64,000 nt of DNA from positions 62,001-126,000 of the forward strand of contig CAXHTR010000001.1 of the NCBI GenBank assembly GCA_964019655.1, in the 5' to 3' direction. The position numbers were made by a program, and so were the translations under genes. The stretch comes from Perkinsela sp. pyNocScin1 (Eukaryota; Euglenozoa; Kinetoplastea; Prokinetoplastida; Perkinselidae). Under the pieces are notes generated by a model that saw only the letters and a list, made by a program, of their open reading frames with translations, was not told the DNA's origin and searched no databases. Of this stretch, positions 47,848-57,501 are shown one piece after another. Position 1 is the stretch's first letter. The number at the start of each line of letters is the position of its first letter.

Positions 47848-50550
47848 TTACTTTTGGCCCTTTTTCTTGGCCTCTGCTGACTTTGTTTTCACAGTCCGCT
47901 TGGCCTTTGGCTTTGTCTTCGTCTTCGCCACTTTCTCCTTCCCACTGTCTGATTCATTCTTTTCCAAGTTTTGCATCTCCGCCCGCTCGACGATCTGCTT
48001 TGCGAGCGCAGCGCTGAGGTGCCCGACCGCGTCCTCCGCGTCGACGAAGGCGCGCAGGAACCGCTCCGGCCAGAGGCGGATGCAGTGGCGCATCGCTGTC
48101 ATCCGCGCGCAGTGGAAGCGCACGGCGTCGTTGAACTCTGTGATCTGCACGTCTGGGCGGACGTTCTCCAAAATTTTCCACAGCGCATCGCGGGTCTTCC
48201 ACAGTACTGAGAAAGTTGCTGTCCACTTCTCGTCACTTTTCGCATAAACACGCGCGGCCTCGGCGAGGGCGAAGCGGTCCGCCAGGACGCGAGGGCTCAG
48301 CGCGTGTGCGGTTTTTGCAGAAGCGAACTCCTCGACGTCATTTTCTTCTTCGAAATTTTCGGATTCTTCGACAGCATCGGCCTTGGCCTCCTCGGCGTCG
48401 TCGGCCTCGGCGCGCATCTTGGCGACGATGGCGTGGGCGATGCCCTTGGCGGGCCGGAGCGCCCGCCCGACGATCTCGCTCTCGAGCGTCGCGGCCGGCT
48501 GGTGGGCGCTGAGCGCCTCGGTCGTCATCGTCGGGGCCGCCGGGTGGTGCCGCACGCGGTTGATGAGGCGCCGGAGCATTGGGAAGAGGACGTGGGCGAG
48601 GCGCAGGTAAGTGTGCTGGAGCTGGAGGACGTCTCCAGTAGTCTGTGTGAGGGCCTCGGCGTCTTTTACTACAGTCGTGAGCTGGAGCATCATCTCCAAA
48701 ACTTTGGTGATGTCTGCTGCGCGCTCGGGTGTCAGTGTTATTTCTCTAATGTTCGGGTCAAAGACCCTTGGCGGGAGCAGCGCGCAAAATAGTTTGGAAA
48801 GGACGCGGCGCCGGCAGTCGACGAAAATGGCAAATTTTTGATTCGTTGCTGGCGGGGCGTCCCAACTGAGATAAAGCTCCCGCTGGACTTCTTCGCGGAG
48901 GTAGAGGACGTGGCGGACGCGGATGGTGCGCGCCGCGCCCTCGCCGTCGCGGGCGACCTCGAAGCGGAAGAGGCGCAGCAGCTGAAGCAGTGGACCACTT
49001 GCGCCGAGGTTTGTCAAGAGTCTGCCAATGCTTATGAGGTTTGCGACTTCCTCGCGACCCCGCGGGACGACAGTGTGCATGAGCTGCGCGAGCTTCTCTG
49101 CAGCATCTTTTGTGATAACTGTGCGAATGCGCTGCTTGCGGAGCCCCTCCAAGATTTTCGTAAGACTTTCCACGACAGTGGCCTGCGGGTCGGCGATCTC
49201 GCACTTTTGCGCGTCCGCTGGGGCACTCGTCCGGCGCCGCCACCTTTGGGCCTCGCGCTGGACCTGCCGGCTCTGCGGCAGGAGCGACGAGCAGCCGCCG
49301 CCGGGCAGCGGGCAGAGCTCGCCCGTCTGAATTTTGCTGCGGTAGAAGCGGAGCTCAGCGGCGCAGCACTCGGCGTGGGCGCACAGCATTTTCGGTAAAG
49401 CCTCCATCGCCGCTGGGAGCGCCTGGGCGGCCGCGACGACTGCGAGCACAATCTGCTGGAGGTGGAAGAGCGTCATCGCGCGGCGGTTGGCGTCGGTGTG
49501 CGGCTCGAGGCCGCTGCGGAAGCCGTGCGCACTGATAAGATCGGAAAGGGAGGCGACATCAGTTTCTGTGAGTGACCCGTGCGACCCGGCGAAGGCGACG
49601 TACCAGCTGAGGTGCGTCGACTTGAGCTTACTGAGGTCCAGCTGGAGGGTGCGGCCTGCAAGGTCATCTAAAAAACTTTTGAGCACTTTTGCTGTGTGCG
49701 CGTCCTTAACGGGGGCCCACGTCGCCGAGGCGCCGCTGCTCTTTGCGTAAATGTGCACAAAGGTGTACAGCGATTCTTTCAGTAAATCTGGGCGCCGGTG
49801 GAGCGTATCGTAAATCTGCGCGAGCATCTCGTTGTCCTCTGGTGTGATGTGCACGCCGGGCTGCTCGAGGCCTTCGTGCAGGAAAGTCTGGGCGTCAGCG
49901 GGGGAGCAGCCGTGGGCGGCCATGTGCGCCCAGAGCTCGCGGAGGGGCCCGATGCCCGGGCGGTAGGTGACAGTTAAGCGAATGAGATCTGTGGCGGCCA
50001 CGCGCTTGCTTTTGAGTAACGTTTCGGCGCGGCGGTGCATCATCTCGTCGAGGAGGCGCGGGCACGTCGCGTGCATCGCGATGAAAATGGGGACGAAGAC
50101 GTCGTCGGGCAGGACGTGCAGGGAGTGCGGCACGGCGTGCAGAATGGCGCGGAGCAGCGGAACGTGGACGCGCTCGTGGAGGGCGCAGAACAGGAGACTC
50201 GCCTGGACCTCGGCGCCGAGGAGCCGCCAGCTGCCCACAGCGCTGCCGGGCGCGGGGGCCTCTGCGAGGTTCTTCTGCTTCCAGGAGGACGCGGCGTGGA
50301 AGCAGAGCGACGCAAAGATCTGGAACTGGGGCGTCTTGGACGCGACGATGACGCGCATGCTCTCGAGCGCGTGCTCCGGGGGCAGGAACAGCGACCGCTG
50401 GTTGAGGGCGTCGGTGAGCGCCGGCGGGACGTCGGCGGCCGGGGCGGTGATAGTAAGATTCAAGGCGTCGAGCAGGATGGAAGGCCGCTGGAGCCGGTGG
50501 TCGAGCGCGCGCGCGATGAGGCGGCGCTGGAGGTTCTGGAGGTGTGTCAT
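47848..50550 (-). CDS. Large helical protein with lysine-rich tail
   Basis: Encodes 900 residues. It is almost entirely alpha-helical by composition, with repeating helix pairs in the first 350 residues (PRLLDEMMHRRAETLLKSKR, IGPLRELWAHMAAHGCSPAD), which resemble degenerate PPR or other helical RNA-binding repeats. An acidic segment lies near residues 735-770 (AEEAKADAVEESENFEEEND). The last 40 residues are Lys/Ala-rich (KTKTKPKAKRTVKTKSAEAK). I do not recognise the family. Position between two PPR-like genes and an Arg-rich start (NLQRRLIARALDHR) favour a mitochondrial RNA or ribosome role. Its basic tail could bind nucleic acid. Confidence 0.72.
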   Translation of the reverse strand: MTHLQNLQRRLIARALDHRLQRPSILLDALNLTITAPAADVPPALTDALNQRSLFLPPEHALESMRVIVASKTPQFQIFASLCFHAASSWKQKNLAEAPAPGSAVGSWRLLGAEVQASLLFCALHERVHVPLLRAILHAVPHSLHVLPDDVFVPIFIAMHATCPRLLDEMMHRRAETLLKSKRVAATDLIRLTVTYRPGIGPLRELWAHMAAHGCSPADAQTFLHEGLEQPGVHITPEDNEMLAQIYDTLHRRPDLLKESLYTFVHIYAKSSGASATWAPVKDAHTAKVLKSFLDDLAGRTLQLDLSKLKSTHLSWYVAFAGSHGSLTETDVASLSDLISAHGFRSGLEPHTDANRRAMTLFHLQQIVLAVVAAAQALPAAMEALPKMLCAHAECCAAELRFYRSKIQTGELCPLPGGGCSSLLPQSRQVQREAQRWRRRTSAPADAQKCEIADPQATVVESLTKILEGLRKQRIRTVITKDAAEKLAQLMHTVVPRGREEVANLISIGRLLTNLGASGPLLQLLRLFRFEVARDGEGAARTIRVRHVLYLREEVQRELYLSWDAPPATNQKFAIFVDCRRRVLSKLFCALLPPRVFDPNIREITLTPERAADITKVLEMMLQLTTVVKDAEALTQTTGDVLQLQHTYLRLAHVLFPMLRRLINRVRHHPAAPTMTTEALSAHQPAATLESEIVGRALRPAKGIAHAIVAKMRAEADDAEEAKADAVEESENFEEENDVEEFASAKTAHALSPRVLADRFALAEAARVYAKSDEKWTATFSVLWKTRDALWKILENVRPDVQITEFNDAVRFHCARMTAMRHCIRLWPERFLRAFVDAEDAVGHLSAALAKQIVERAEMQNLEKNESDSGKEKVAKTKTKPKAKRTVKTKSAEAKKKGQK

Positions 50551-51008
50551 TGGTGCTGGGTGCTAGGGGTTGGGCATTGGATTATGTAGAATGAAGTCAG
50601 TAATCTTCGTAAAGTTGAGAAACTCTGTGAAAATTGGATAATGCTTCTTTTCGAGTTTCGAATTTTTTACACACGAAGAGATAATCCCTCGCGATTTCAG
50701 AGATGTAAAGCGTTGCTTTTTGCTTATTCGGAGTGCTTTTTTATCATCCGATATAGGTGGATGGGGTCTGGATGATCGAAATGCATTTTGAATACAACAC
50801 AGGGTCTTCTTAAGGGTCCTTTTAAAGCTGACACTTTACCCATTTACTCAAGTGTCTGACCGTTTCGTATGACTAGCAATGTACGTATGACCATTGACTG
50901 AGACCTACTTTTGACAGCATTTCAAACAGGCAGATTAAATCTGTTTCATCCCCCAAGCTTACGCACATCTATCTACGGCAGCACTGGTCGACTTGCAGCC
51001 ATCACTCA
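50551..51008. other. Intergenic gap, no gene seen
   Basis: About 460 bp with higher A+T than the flanking genes. No conserved frame or repeat is visible. Confidence 0.5.
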
Positions 51009-52814
51009 TCAACTCGCCTTCAAACTCCCTTCCACTTTCCCACTCTTGTCTCGTGGCTTCCCCTGCTCGACACCCAAAACAGCGAACCTTCTCGGCTTTT
51101 CCGCACTGTCCTCTGCCTCCACTTCGATCGGCTCTACGGCGGCGCTCTTCGCTATAGGAAAGAAATACCTTTTGACGAGCCCAAACACGCGGCGCCGGAC
51201 CGCCTCGTTGTGCTTGCACAGCGCCGCGACCTTCTTCGGCCCGGGGTGCTTGCGCGTCTCGCCCGGGCCCCCGAAGACGCGGACGCCCTTATCCGCCAGG
51301 AACTGACACATGTACTCGACAGAGACCCAGCCGAGCCGCCGCAGCACGACAAAGTCGCGCAGGTGCTCCTCGTCCCGCGGGGTGAGCGGGAACTGGACGC
51401 CAGCGCCGTTCTTCGCCACTGGGGCGATCGCCGTGCCCTCGGCCCCCGGCTTTCCCCCTGCGAGCTGCTCGTAGTGCGCCTTGTACTTGTCCGTGAGCTT
51501 CGCCTTTGTCTCCTGCGTAACACGGAAGATTTCCTCTGTCTGGCTGCCCTTGTTGCGTACATGCTCCGGAATTTTCCTCTCGAGCTGCCGCCAGACCTTG
51601 TACTGCCGCCGACGCATTCTCAGGTAGAGCTTATGCGCCATCGCCTCCTTTTCTAGCAACAAAAGCCCTTTCAAGATAAGATTTAAAGTGTCCGGCGTGC
51701 CCTGGACAGAGAGCCGCACCATCTCCTCGAGGACAAAGACTGTCTCGCGAAAATCATTCAGGCGCTCGCAGGCCTGCATGAGGTAGTAAAACGTCGTCGG
51801 GCCCGGCCGCACCTTGCTGGGGCCCACCTGCGCGCGGTACACACTAAAGGCCGCCATCGGGTCTGTCGAGCGCCCAAAGCACTCGAGGACGGCGTCGAGG
51901 AGCGAGACGTCGACGGGGACAGCGTACATCGCTGCGATAAAAGCGACGGCCTCCTCGACCTGGTCGTTGCGCACGAGCCCGCGGATGAGCGTCGAGCACA
52001 TGCCCGCGTCAGGCTGGATGCCGAGGCGCTCCTTGGCGTCGACGTAGCGCGAGAGGGCGAGGTGCATGACGCCGCAGAGCTCACAGACCTCAAAGTAGTA
52101 CGTGTACGTGTACTTGGAGGCGGTCAGCGTGTAGCGGTCGGCGTCGAGCCAGAGCTTGTGCGCGCGGCTTTCCATTTTTGGGCGGTCCTTGTGCGGCATC
52201 GTGCGCAGGCCGTATGAAACAGAGAACATGAGGTACTCCAAGATCTTCGCTGTGGGCGCAGTGAAGCCCGCCTTCATCGCGTGGTACATCTCGAAGAGCG
52301 TGTCGGTGTGCACGAGGCGGCGCAGCTGCTGGCCAGGGACGGGCTGTGCGCTCGGCGCCGGTGGCGTTGTCAGTAAACACTGAAAAATGTCTTCATACGT
52401 CTGCGCGCGCAGGTGGATCTCGTTGGGCTTGACTTCTGTATTAAAAATGGCAGTGAGAAGCGCGACTTTTTCGATCTGGTCGTGGTGGCCAGTAATGACA
52501 GACGTGATCCGGCGGTTGACGGCCCCGAAGAGCTGGTTGCGCGTGTCCCACATCTCGCTCTTCGAAATTCCTTTATCGCGCGCGTAGGCGATGGCGACAG
52601 AGGGGTCAGCTGCTTGTCGGAGCGACTCGACGACGGGCGCGACGTGCGGCTGGTTGAGGCGGAGCTCTTCCGAGAGGCGGCCCCTGTGCGCCGCAGCAGT
52701 GACGGCGCGGCCGGCGACGGGCGGGTGCTCCTCGCTGGGAAAGGCCAAAGTGGTCTCGCGGCGGCGCGCAGATTGGGCGTAGCGGCGGATTTGCGCGTGG
52801 AAGAGGGGCCGCAT
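51009..52814 (-). CDS. Pentatricopeptide repeat protein, mitochondrial
   Basis: Encodes about 601 residues from the ATG at 52814. The N-terminus MRPLFHAQIRRYAQSARRRE is a good mitochondrial presequence. PPR motifs run from about residue 195 to 390 (GMCSTLIRGLVRNDQVEEAV, TTFYYLMQACERLNDFRETV, PDTLNLILKGLLLLEKEAM). A Lys/Arg-rich helix follows, then a conserved-looking end (RRLGWVSVEYMCQFLADKGV, HPGPKKVAALCKHNEAVRRR). PPR proteins bind single-stranded organelle RNA. Upstream, CTCTCCCACTGCTAG ends one base before the ATG. The C-terminal domain is not recognised. Confidence 0.8.
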   Translation of the reverse strand: MRPLFHAQIRRYAQSARRRETTLAFPSEEHPPVAGRAVTAAAHRGRLSEELRLNQPHVAPVVESLRQAADPSVAIAYARDKGISKSEMWDTRNQLFGAVNRRITSVITGHHDQIEKVALLTAIFNTEVKPNEIHLRAQTYEDIFQCLLTTPPAPSAQPVPGQQLRRLVHTDTLFEMYHAMKAGFTAPTAKILEYLMFSVSYGLRTMPHKDRPKMESRAHKLWLDADRYTLTASKYTYTYYFEVCELCGVMHLALSRYVDAKERLGIQPDAGMCSTLIRGLVRNDQVEEAVAFIAAMYAVPVDVSLLDAVLECFGRSTDPMAAFSVYRAQVGPSKVRPGPTTFYYLMQACERLNDFRETVFVLEEMVRLSVQGTPDTLNLILKGLLLLEKEAMAHKLYLRMRRRQYKVWRQLERKIPEHVRNKGSQTEEIFRVTQETKAKLTDKYKAHYEQLAGGKPGAEGTAIAPVAKNGAGVQFPLTPRDEEHLRDFVVLRRLGWVSVEYMCQFLADKGVRVFGGPGETRKHPGPKKVAALCKHNEAVRRRVFGLVKRYFFPIAKSAAVEPIEVEAEDSAEKPRRFAVLGVEQGKPRDKSGKVEGSLKAS

Positions 52815-52926
52815 ACTAGCAGTGGGAGAGCATACTATCACTAAGTACTTTTGTTAGGATAAGTTCAGAAAAGTTGAAGGACAACGCTCAATAATACAGA
52901 AACAAAATTTGCAATACACACGCTCG

Positions 52927-53166
52927 TTACATTTCGTTCCGGATCTCGCCGATGGCCGCCTCGGAGGCCACGAGGCGCTCGCGGTCCTTGAGCTGCCCAA
53001 AGTACTTGACCCAGCTCGGCGGGCACACGTCCTCGAATTCTTTCAGAAGGCCGTTGCACGGGTGCGTGGCGGCGGGCTGGTTGTAGTTCTTCGGGTCGTC
53101 GACGCAGCGCCAGTACGTGTCGCGCGCCTCGTAGCACTTCTCGCGGCGCTCGTGCAGTCGCCCCAT
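52927..53166 (-). CDS. COA6: Cytochrome c oxidase assembly factor 6-like
   Basis: Encodes 79 residues. The twin cysteine motifs are CYEARDTYWRC (CX9C) and CNGLLKEFEDVC (CX10C), followed by PPSWVKYFGQLKDRER. This spacing and the ARDxYWxC...CPxxWxKYF pattern define COA6, an intermembrane-space protein that helps load copper into Cox2. Length matches the family (about 80). The start at 53166 (MGRLHERREKC) is chosen because the upstream frame has only non-ATG starts. It shows that this organism keeps a cytochrome oxidase. Confidence 0.88.
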   Translation of the reverse strand: MGRLHERREKCYEARDTYWRCVDDPKNYNQPAATHPCNGLLKEFEDVCPPSWVKYFGQLKDRERLVASEAAIGEIRNEM

Positions 53167-53294
53167 AGTAGAAGTGAAACTGAATACAGAAATTCTTTTT
53201 TGAGGGAAGTGCTGACAATATGAGAAATATCTGTTGAATGCCATCACCAACAGGTGACACACCGCCTACACACAATTTCTTCTTCTTCAGAGAA

Positions 53295-55589
53295 TTACTC
53301 CTTTTTTGGCATATTCTTGACGAGGAGGTTCGTCTCGACGACCGCCTTGCAGACTCTATCTAAAATTTCGCCGTGGTCCTCCTTGAGCTTCAGGTGGCTC
53401 TGCACCAGCCCAGTCAGTATCTGCATCGTCGGCGTGCCCGAGTCGTCCGCCGGCGCTTTCGCGTTCGCTTCGAGCTGTGTCACGCTCTTCTCCATCGACT
53501 CGATCTTTTGCATGAGCCCGTTGAGCTTGGCGCTGATGGCGTCGAACTTTTCGGAAGCTTTCGTGTCAGCTGGTGATGTCTGGGGCGGTGCTGCCTGCTG
53601 CGGTGGGTAGTGTGGGTGCATGGCCTGTGCCTGCTGCGGCGGGTACACGGGCATCGGCGGCGGGTAGTACGCCGGGAAGGGCACGTGGGGCGCGTAGGGG
53701 TACGCCCAGTGGGCTACCGGCTGGGGCGGGGCCATCTGCACGGGCACCTGCGGTGGGTACTGGTACTGGGTGGGCTGCGGGCCCGCCATCTCGACGCGCG
53801 CTATCGGCGGGGCCGTCGGCATCTGCGCGGGCGGGGGCACCACAGTGGCACTTTCGTGTTTTTCTTTCAGCTTCGCTGCCTCTTTGTCCGCGAGCTCTTT
53901 CTCATACCGCTCACACTCTGCGACGACCTCGGGGCGCATCTGGGGGAGCCCGAGCGGAGCGTTCTCACCTGCGTCGTCGAACACCGGCGGCTCCGGCGCG
54001 ATTGGGACTCTCAGATTTGTATTCTCAGGTTTTGGCTTCGCAGCGAGCTTTGGTTTTGGCATTTCCTTCTCGACGTCGACCGCTGCTGGCATCTTGTGCA
54101 GTTTCGTAAAGGCCTCGCCCATAAAGTGCTCGGCGCGCGCTGGCTGGTGGTTGCAGCGCGGCAGCAAATTCCGAATAGTGACGCCGACGCGGTACTGCCG
54201 CGGCAGCGACTGCTGTTCATTGTTGGCGGGCGCCATGAGGTGGCGGTTGACGATGGGGCCACACTCCGACTGACTGAGCGAGTCGGCGGCCTCGGCGCGG
54301 ATGCCGTGCGGGTGGTACCAGTAGACATCGTGACTGAAAACGAGGAGCGAGCGCGGCTCGAGGACGACAGAGCACACGGGCGTCTGCTTGGCGATCTCGC
54401 CGTCAAACTTGAACGTGTCGTTGTAGTGGTCCATCGGATTCTCATAAGGCTCGCGGCGCGGATAGAAGGACATGACGCAGGGCGAGGCCAGCGAGAGGAT
54501 CGCGACGATGGGAACATAAATGGGCCCGTCGACGTGGGGCGCGATGCCCTCCTTTGTCTCGTACTCGTGGATGCGCACGTTATTTGGAAACGTCGCGGGG
54601 CTGAACACGCCCGCCTCTGTGAGCCCCCCGCACACCTGCGAGCACCACGTCGGGAGGTTGGCCTCTGCCACGAAGGACGTGTTGCACGTCGCGCACATCG
54701 AGCCGCCGTACTCCTGGACCTTCCGGCGGTCGAGCTGCTGCTTGAGGTCCTTTGGGGTACTTTTGAGAATGCGGAGCATCGTCTGCTCTTCGTCGGCGCT
54801 CACCCAGTTGGGAATATAGTAAATGTTTGGGATGTCTCCCACTTTATACTTTTCGAGGTCGAGCAAAGGCCTTGGGGGGAAGGATGCCATCGGCGGAATG
54901 ACGCGCTCGAGGCTCTCGGCGACGGCGCGGTCGGGCACGTAGCGCGCGGCCTGGTGGGCCTCTTCGGACCAGCCGTCCATCTTGGCGGCCTGGAACTGCT
55001 CGGTCGCGTCCTCGCCGCGGCGGGCGACGCGGCCGTTAAACGTGAAAATCGCAGCGTTGTGGGCGCCGATGACGGCGCGCTGGACAATACCTCTAAAATG
55101 CCAGTGCGTCGAGGCGTTTGGTGGAAATTTTGAAGTTTGCTCGTAGAGATATGTTTCCAGGTTAATAGAGAAATTGCCGTCGCTCGCGAGCTCGATGCGC
55201 CCGACGCCGTAGCCGAGGTCCTTGCCGGGGCGGAAGAAGACGACGCCATTGGCCTCGATCATGAGCTCGCCGGCGGGCAGTTTGAGGGAATTGTCTGGGA
55301 AGAGCACGAGCCAGGGCCCGCGGAGCTGCGCGATGGTGATGTCGCTCACTGTCTCCATCGAGACGTTGGAGAGGTCGTGCTGGTGCGTCTCGGGGCCGCC
55401 GACGATGGGCGTCGGGATGGTGCCGAAGTTGGGCGTCGTGATGGTGTTCGTCGACGTCGAGTGGCTGCGCGCGTTCTGGAGGTACGTGAAGGTCTTGCTC
55501 CAGCGGATGGAGATGGCGGCGAACTCGTAGGGCTTGCGGAAGGCAAAGTGCGAGGGCATGCGGTTGTGCATGCGGGGAGAGCGCTTCAT
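53295..55589 (-). CDS. ALKBH6-type 2-oxoglutarate/iron oxygenase, enlarged
   Basis: Encodes 764 residues. Residues about 245-480 are an AlkB-family dioxygenase closest to ALKBH6: GIAPHVDGPIYVPIVAILSL (HxD iron ligands), VVLEPRSLLVFSHDVYWYHP (with the distal His in HGI) and RQYRVGVTIRNLLPR (2-oxoglutarate Arg). An insert with CATCNTSF and WCSQVCGG could bind a metal. Residues 65-200 form a beta-rich unrecognised domain (PWLVLFPDNSLKLPAGELMI). The C-terminus adds a Pro/Gln/Tyr-rich stretch (residues 590-680) and a coiled coil (FDAISAKLNGLMQKIESMEK). Human ALKBH6 has about 240 residues and only the oxygenase. The substrate is unknown; nucleic acid is the family default. Confidence 0.85.
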   Translation of the reverse strand: MKRSPRMHNRMPSHFAFRKPYEFAAISIRWSKTFTYLQNARSHSTSTNTITTPNFGTIPTPIVGGPETHQHDLSNVSMETVSDITIAQLRGPWLVLFPDNSLKLPAGELMIEANGVVFFRPGKDLGYGVGRIELASDGNFSINLETYLYEQTSKFPPNASTHWHFRGIVQRAVIGAHNAAIFTFNGRVARRGEDATEQFQAAKMDGWSEEAHQAARYVPDRAVAESLERVIPPMASFPPRPLLDLEKYKVGDIPNIYYIPNWVSADEEQTMLRILKSTPKDLKQQLDRRKVQEYGGSMCATCNTSFVAEANLPTWCSQVCGGLTEAGVFSPATFPNNVRIHEYETKEGIAPHVDGPIYVPIVAILSLASPCVMSFYPRREPYENPMDHYNDTFKFDGEIAKQTPVCSVVLEPRSLLVFSHDVYWYHPHGIRAEAADSLSQSECGPIVNRHLMAPANNEQQSLPRQYRVGVTIRNLLPRCNHQPARAEHFMGEAFTKLHKMPAAVDVEKEMPKPKLAAKPKPENTNLRVPIAPEPPVFDDAGENAPLGLPQMRPEVVAECERYEKELADKEAAKLKEKHESATVVPPPAQMPTAPPIARVEMAGPQPTQYQYPPQVPVQMAPPQPVAHWAYPYAPHVPFPAYYPPPMPVYPPQQAQAMHPHYPPQQAAPPQTSPADTKASEKFDAISAKLNGLMQKIESMEKSVTQLEANAKAPADDSGTPTMQILTGLVQSHLKLKEDHGEILDRVCKAVVETNLLVKNMPKKE

Positions 55590-56298
55590 CGTAGGTTAGG
55601 AAATTGAATTGGGAAGGTAGAATAGACTGCGGGTGAGTGGAAAAAGAAGTGACGTTGAAATGGGAGAAATAGTGGCAAAGTGTGAAAGATAGGCAAGTAA
55701 AGTCCTATCGGAGAGGTTTCAGAGTGTAGGAGGCCGTGGCCACTAATGCCAATGATAACGCATGCCTTACTTTGCATTCGAAAATGCTCTTTTCTGAAAT
55801 TTCTCAGTCTGAAGCCCACCTTGAAAGTCTTCAGGTTACACTTGGGGAACCTCTGCCCTACCGAGCGTTGATATAAGATTCTGAGCGGCTGCTGTTTCCG
55901 ACCACTATGACACTATTGCTTTATTGAATGACAGCACGCTTGCCAAGGATGCAGCTACATAATTTTAATCATATCATTAATTATCAGCTATCACGGGGCT
56001 AAAGGCTATCGACGCTCTTTCAGTTTGATTTTTGGCCTGTCTCTATAAGAAATTTATCATCTTTCGTCCACCTCTTGACCTCTTCTTTGCTCTCTACTTG
56101 GAAGAAGACTTCCCTCAACTCCTTACTCGTAGCACATTTCCTATTTATAAAATCGATCTCGAATTCTACTACTTACAGACCACACACACAAAACTCCATC
56201 ACCCACTTTCTCGCAAACGCAATACGAACACATCGCACACCATCAGGCGGCGTGGTGCGAATCCCACGGCTTCATGACCGCGGGGCAAGCGTTGGGGC
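55590..56298. other. Intergenic gap, no gene seen
   Basis: About 710 bp, relatively A+T-rich. The minus strand just before the oxygenase gene is pyrimidine-rich. Only short, unconserved frames are present. Confidence 0.5.
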
Positions 56299-57129
56299 TC
56301 AGCGCACGAATTTGGCGTGGAAGAGCTCCTTTGTGTAGTCGAAGAGCGGCAGCGCGATGATGGCGTTGACCGTCGTGCGGGCGACGGCGAGGCGGTAGCC
56401 GACCCAGAAGCCGCCGAGCCCACCGCTCCTGTACGTCTTGCGGAGGGCGTCGAAGTAGCCCGTGTAGTGCTCCGGCGTGGCCTGCCACTTCGTTTTGACG
56501 AGGTCGAGCGAGAAGATGACTGTCCAGCCGGCAACGCCTGTGACTGTCGCGGAGGCGATGGGGTGCCACCACTTGCGCTGGTCGGGGTGCGACGCGAACC
56601 ATTGCTTCATGCCCTCGTAGCTCCCAAAGTAGCAGCCGCGGCCGAGGGCGCAGCCGAGCATCTCGGCGGGGAGTCCGCGGTAGACGCCGCGGAGGCCGAG
56701 CGTCTTGACGGCCTCGAGCATCGACCCGCCGTGGATCTGGAGGCGCGCCTTCGTGCAGTTCGTCGGGCAGAGCACGAGGGACCCGAGCATGCCCGCGAGG
56801 TTGCCCGAGAAGAAGGCGAGCTTGAACCCAGAGAGGTCGTAGTGCTCGCGGAGCTGGCGCTTAAAGCACTCGTAGAGCGTGAAGATGAGGGACACCATGC
56901 AGCCGTTGACGCAGAGGCTTACCTGGACGCCGCGGTAGAGCCCGAGGAAGCCGAGCTCGTTGATCGTCGCGCGCGGGTTCATGTTCTTCGCCTGCCAGAA
57001 GACCTTCATCGTGTCGAGCGGGAAGGTGATGATCGTCGTCGAGGAGGACGTGATCCAGGAGCTCGCGAAGTCGGCCTGCCAGGGCTCGAGGCGGACGGAG
57101 GAGGGCGTGGTGTGCACAGTTGCTGTCAT
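56299..57129 (-). CDS. SLC25 mitochondrial carrier family protein
   Basis: Encodes 276 residues, close to the usual 300. Three repeats carry the carrier signature: PLDTMKVFWQAK, then PTNCTKARLQIHGG (Asp/Glu of the signature replaced by Asn) and SLDLVKTKWQAT (Pro replaced by Ser). Six membrane helices fit the hydrophobic pattern, and GLYRGVQVSLCVNG and GVYRGLPAEMLGCALG are the matching matrix-helix blocks. Carriers exchange metabolites across the inner mitochondrial membrane. The substrate cannot be named; the altered second and third signatures make an unusual transport cycle possible. The start at 57129 fits family length. Confidence 0.88.
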   Translation of the reverse strand: MTATVHTTPSSVRLEPWQADFASSWITSSSTTIITFPLDTMKVFWQAKNMNPRATINELGFLGLYRGVQVSLCVNGCMVSLIFTLYECFKRQLREHYDLSGFKLAFFSGNLAGMLGSLVLCPTNCTKARLQIHGGSMLEAVKTLGLRGVYRGLPAEMLGCALGRGCYFGSYEGMKQWFASHPDQRKWWHPIASATVTGVAGWTVIFSLDLVKTKWQATPEHYTGYFDALRKTYRSGGLGGFWVGYRLAVARTTVNAIIALPLFDYTKELFHAKFVR

Positions 57130-57501
57130 TGGTAGAGAATATGGGTGATGGAAAGGGGTACTAGTAGGAAGAACGTGATGGTAGGTTAAGAGAGTAAAAA
57201 AGAGGGGTCTTACACAGAGAATGGGCAGGGGTAAAGTAAAGTGATTGAATTTCATTGGGGTTCATAGCATACCGATACCATCGAGGCGTGTGTGATGCTA
57301 ATGAATAAAATTGCAGTCAGTGCAGCCTTTTTAGGCGATTCACTACAGCAGGAGAAGATTTTACTTTTTTCTCCAAAAAGCTGAATTATTGCCCACCTCG
57401 ACTCATCTGAGTCTTCGCACACTTTCATCGTGTCAATCGTCATCAGTCAAGAAAAACAAAGCATTTTGTCAATTAGGCACATCTAGGGCCCAGTACCCAC
57501 T
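57130..57501. other. Intergenic gap, no gene seen
   Basis: About 370 bp. The minus strand upstream of the carrier ATG is pyrimidine-rich with TTCCTACTAG about 30 bases before it. No gene was recognised. Confidence 0.5.

Noticed and set aside
53610-55133. 507-codon plus-strand open frame antisense to the oxygenase gene
   Set aside because: It has a Val/Arg/Gly/His-rich composition typical of a GC-rich shadow frame, and the minus frame there has clear AlkB motifs.
56317-57135. 272-codon plus-strand frame antisense to the carrier gene
   Set aside because: Glu/Arg/Val-rich shadow; the minus frame has all three carrier repeats.
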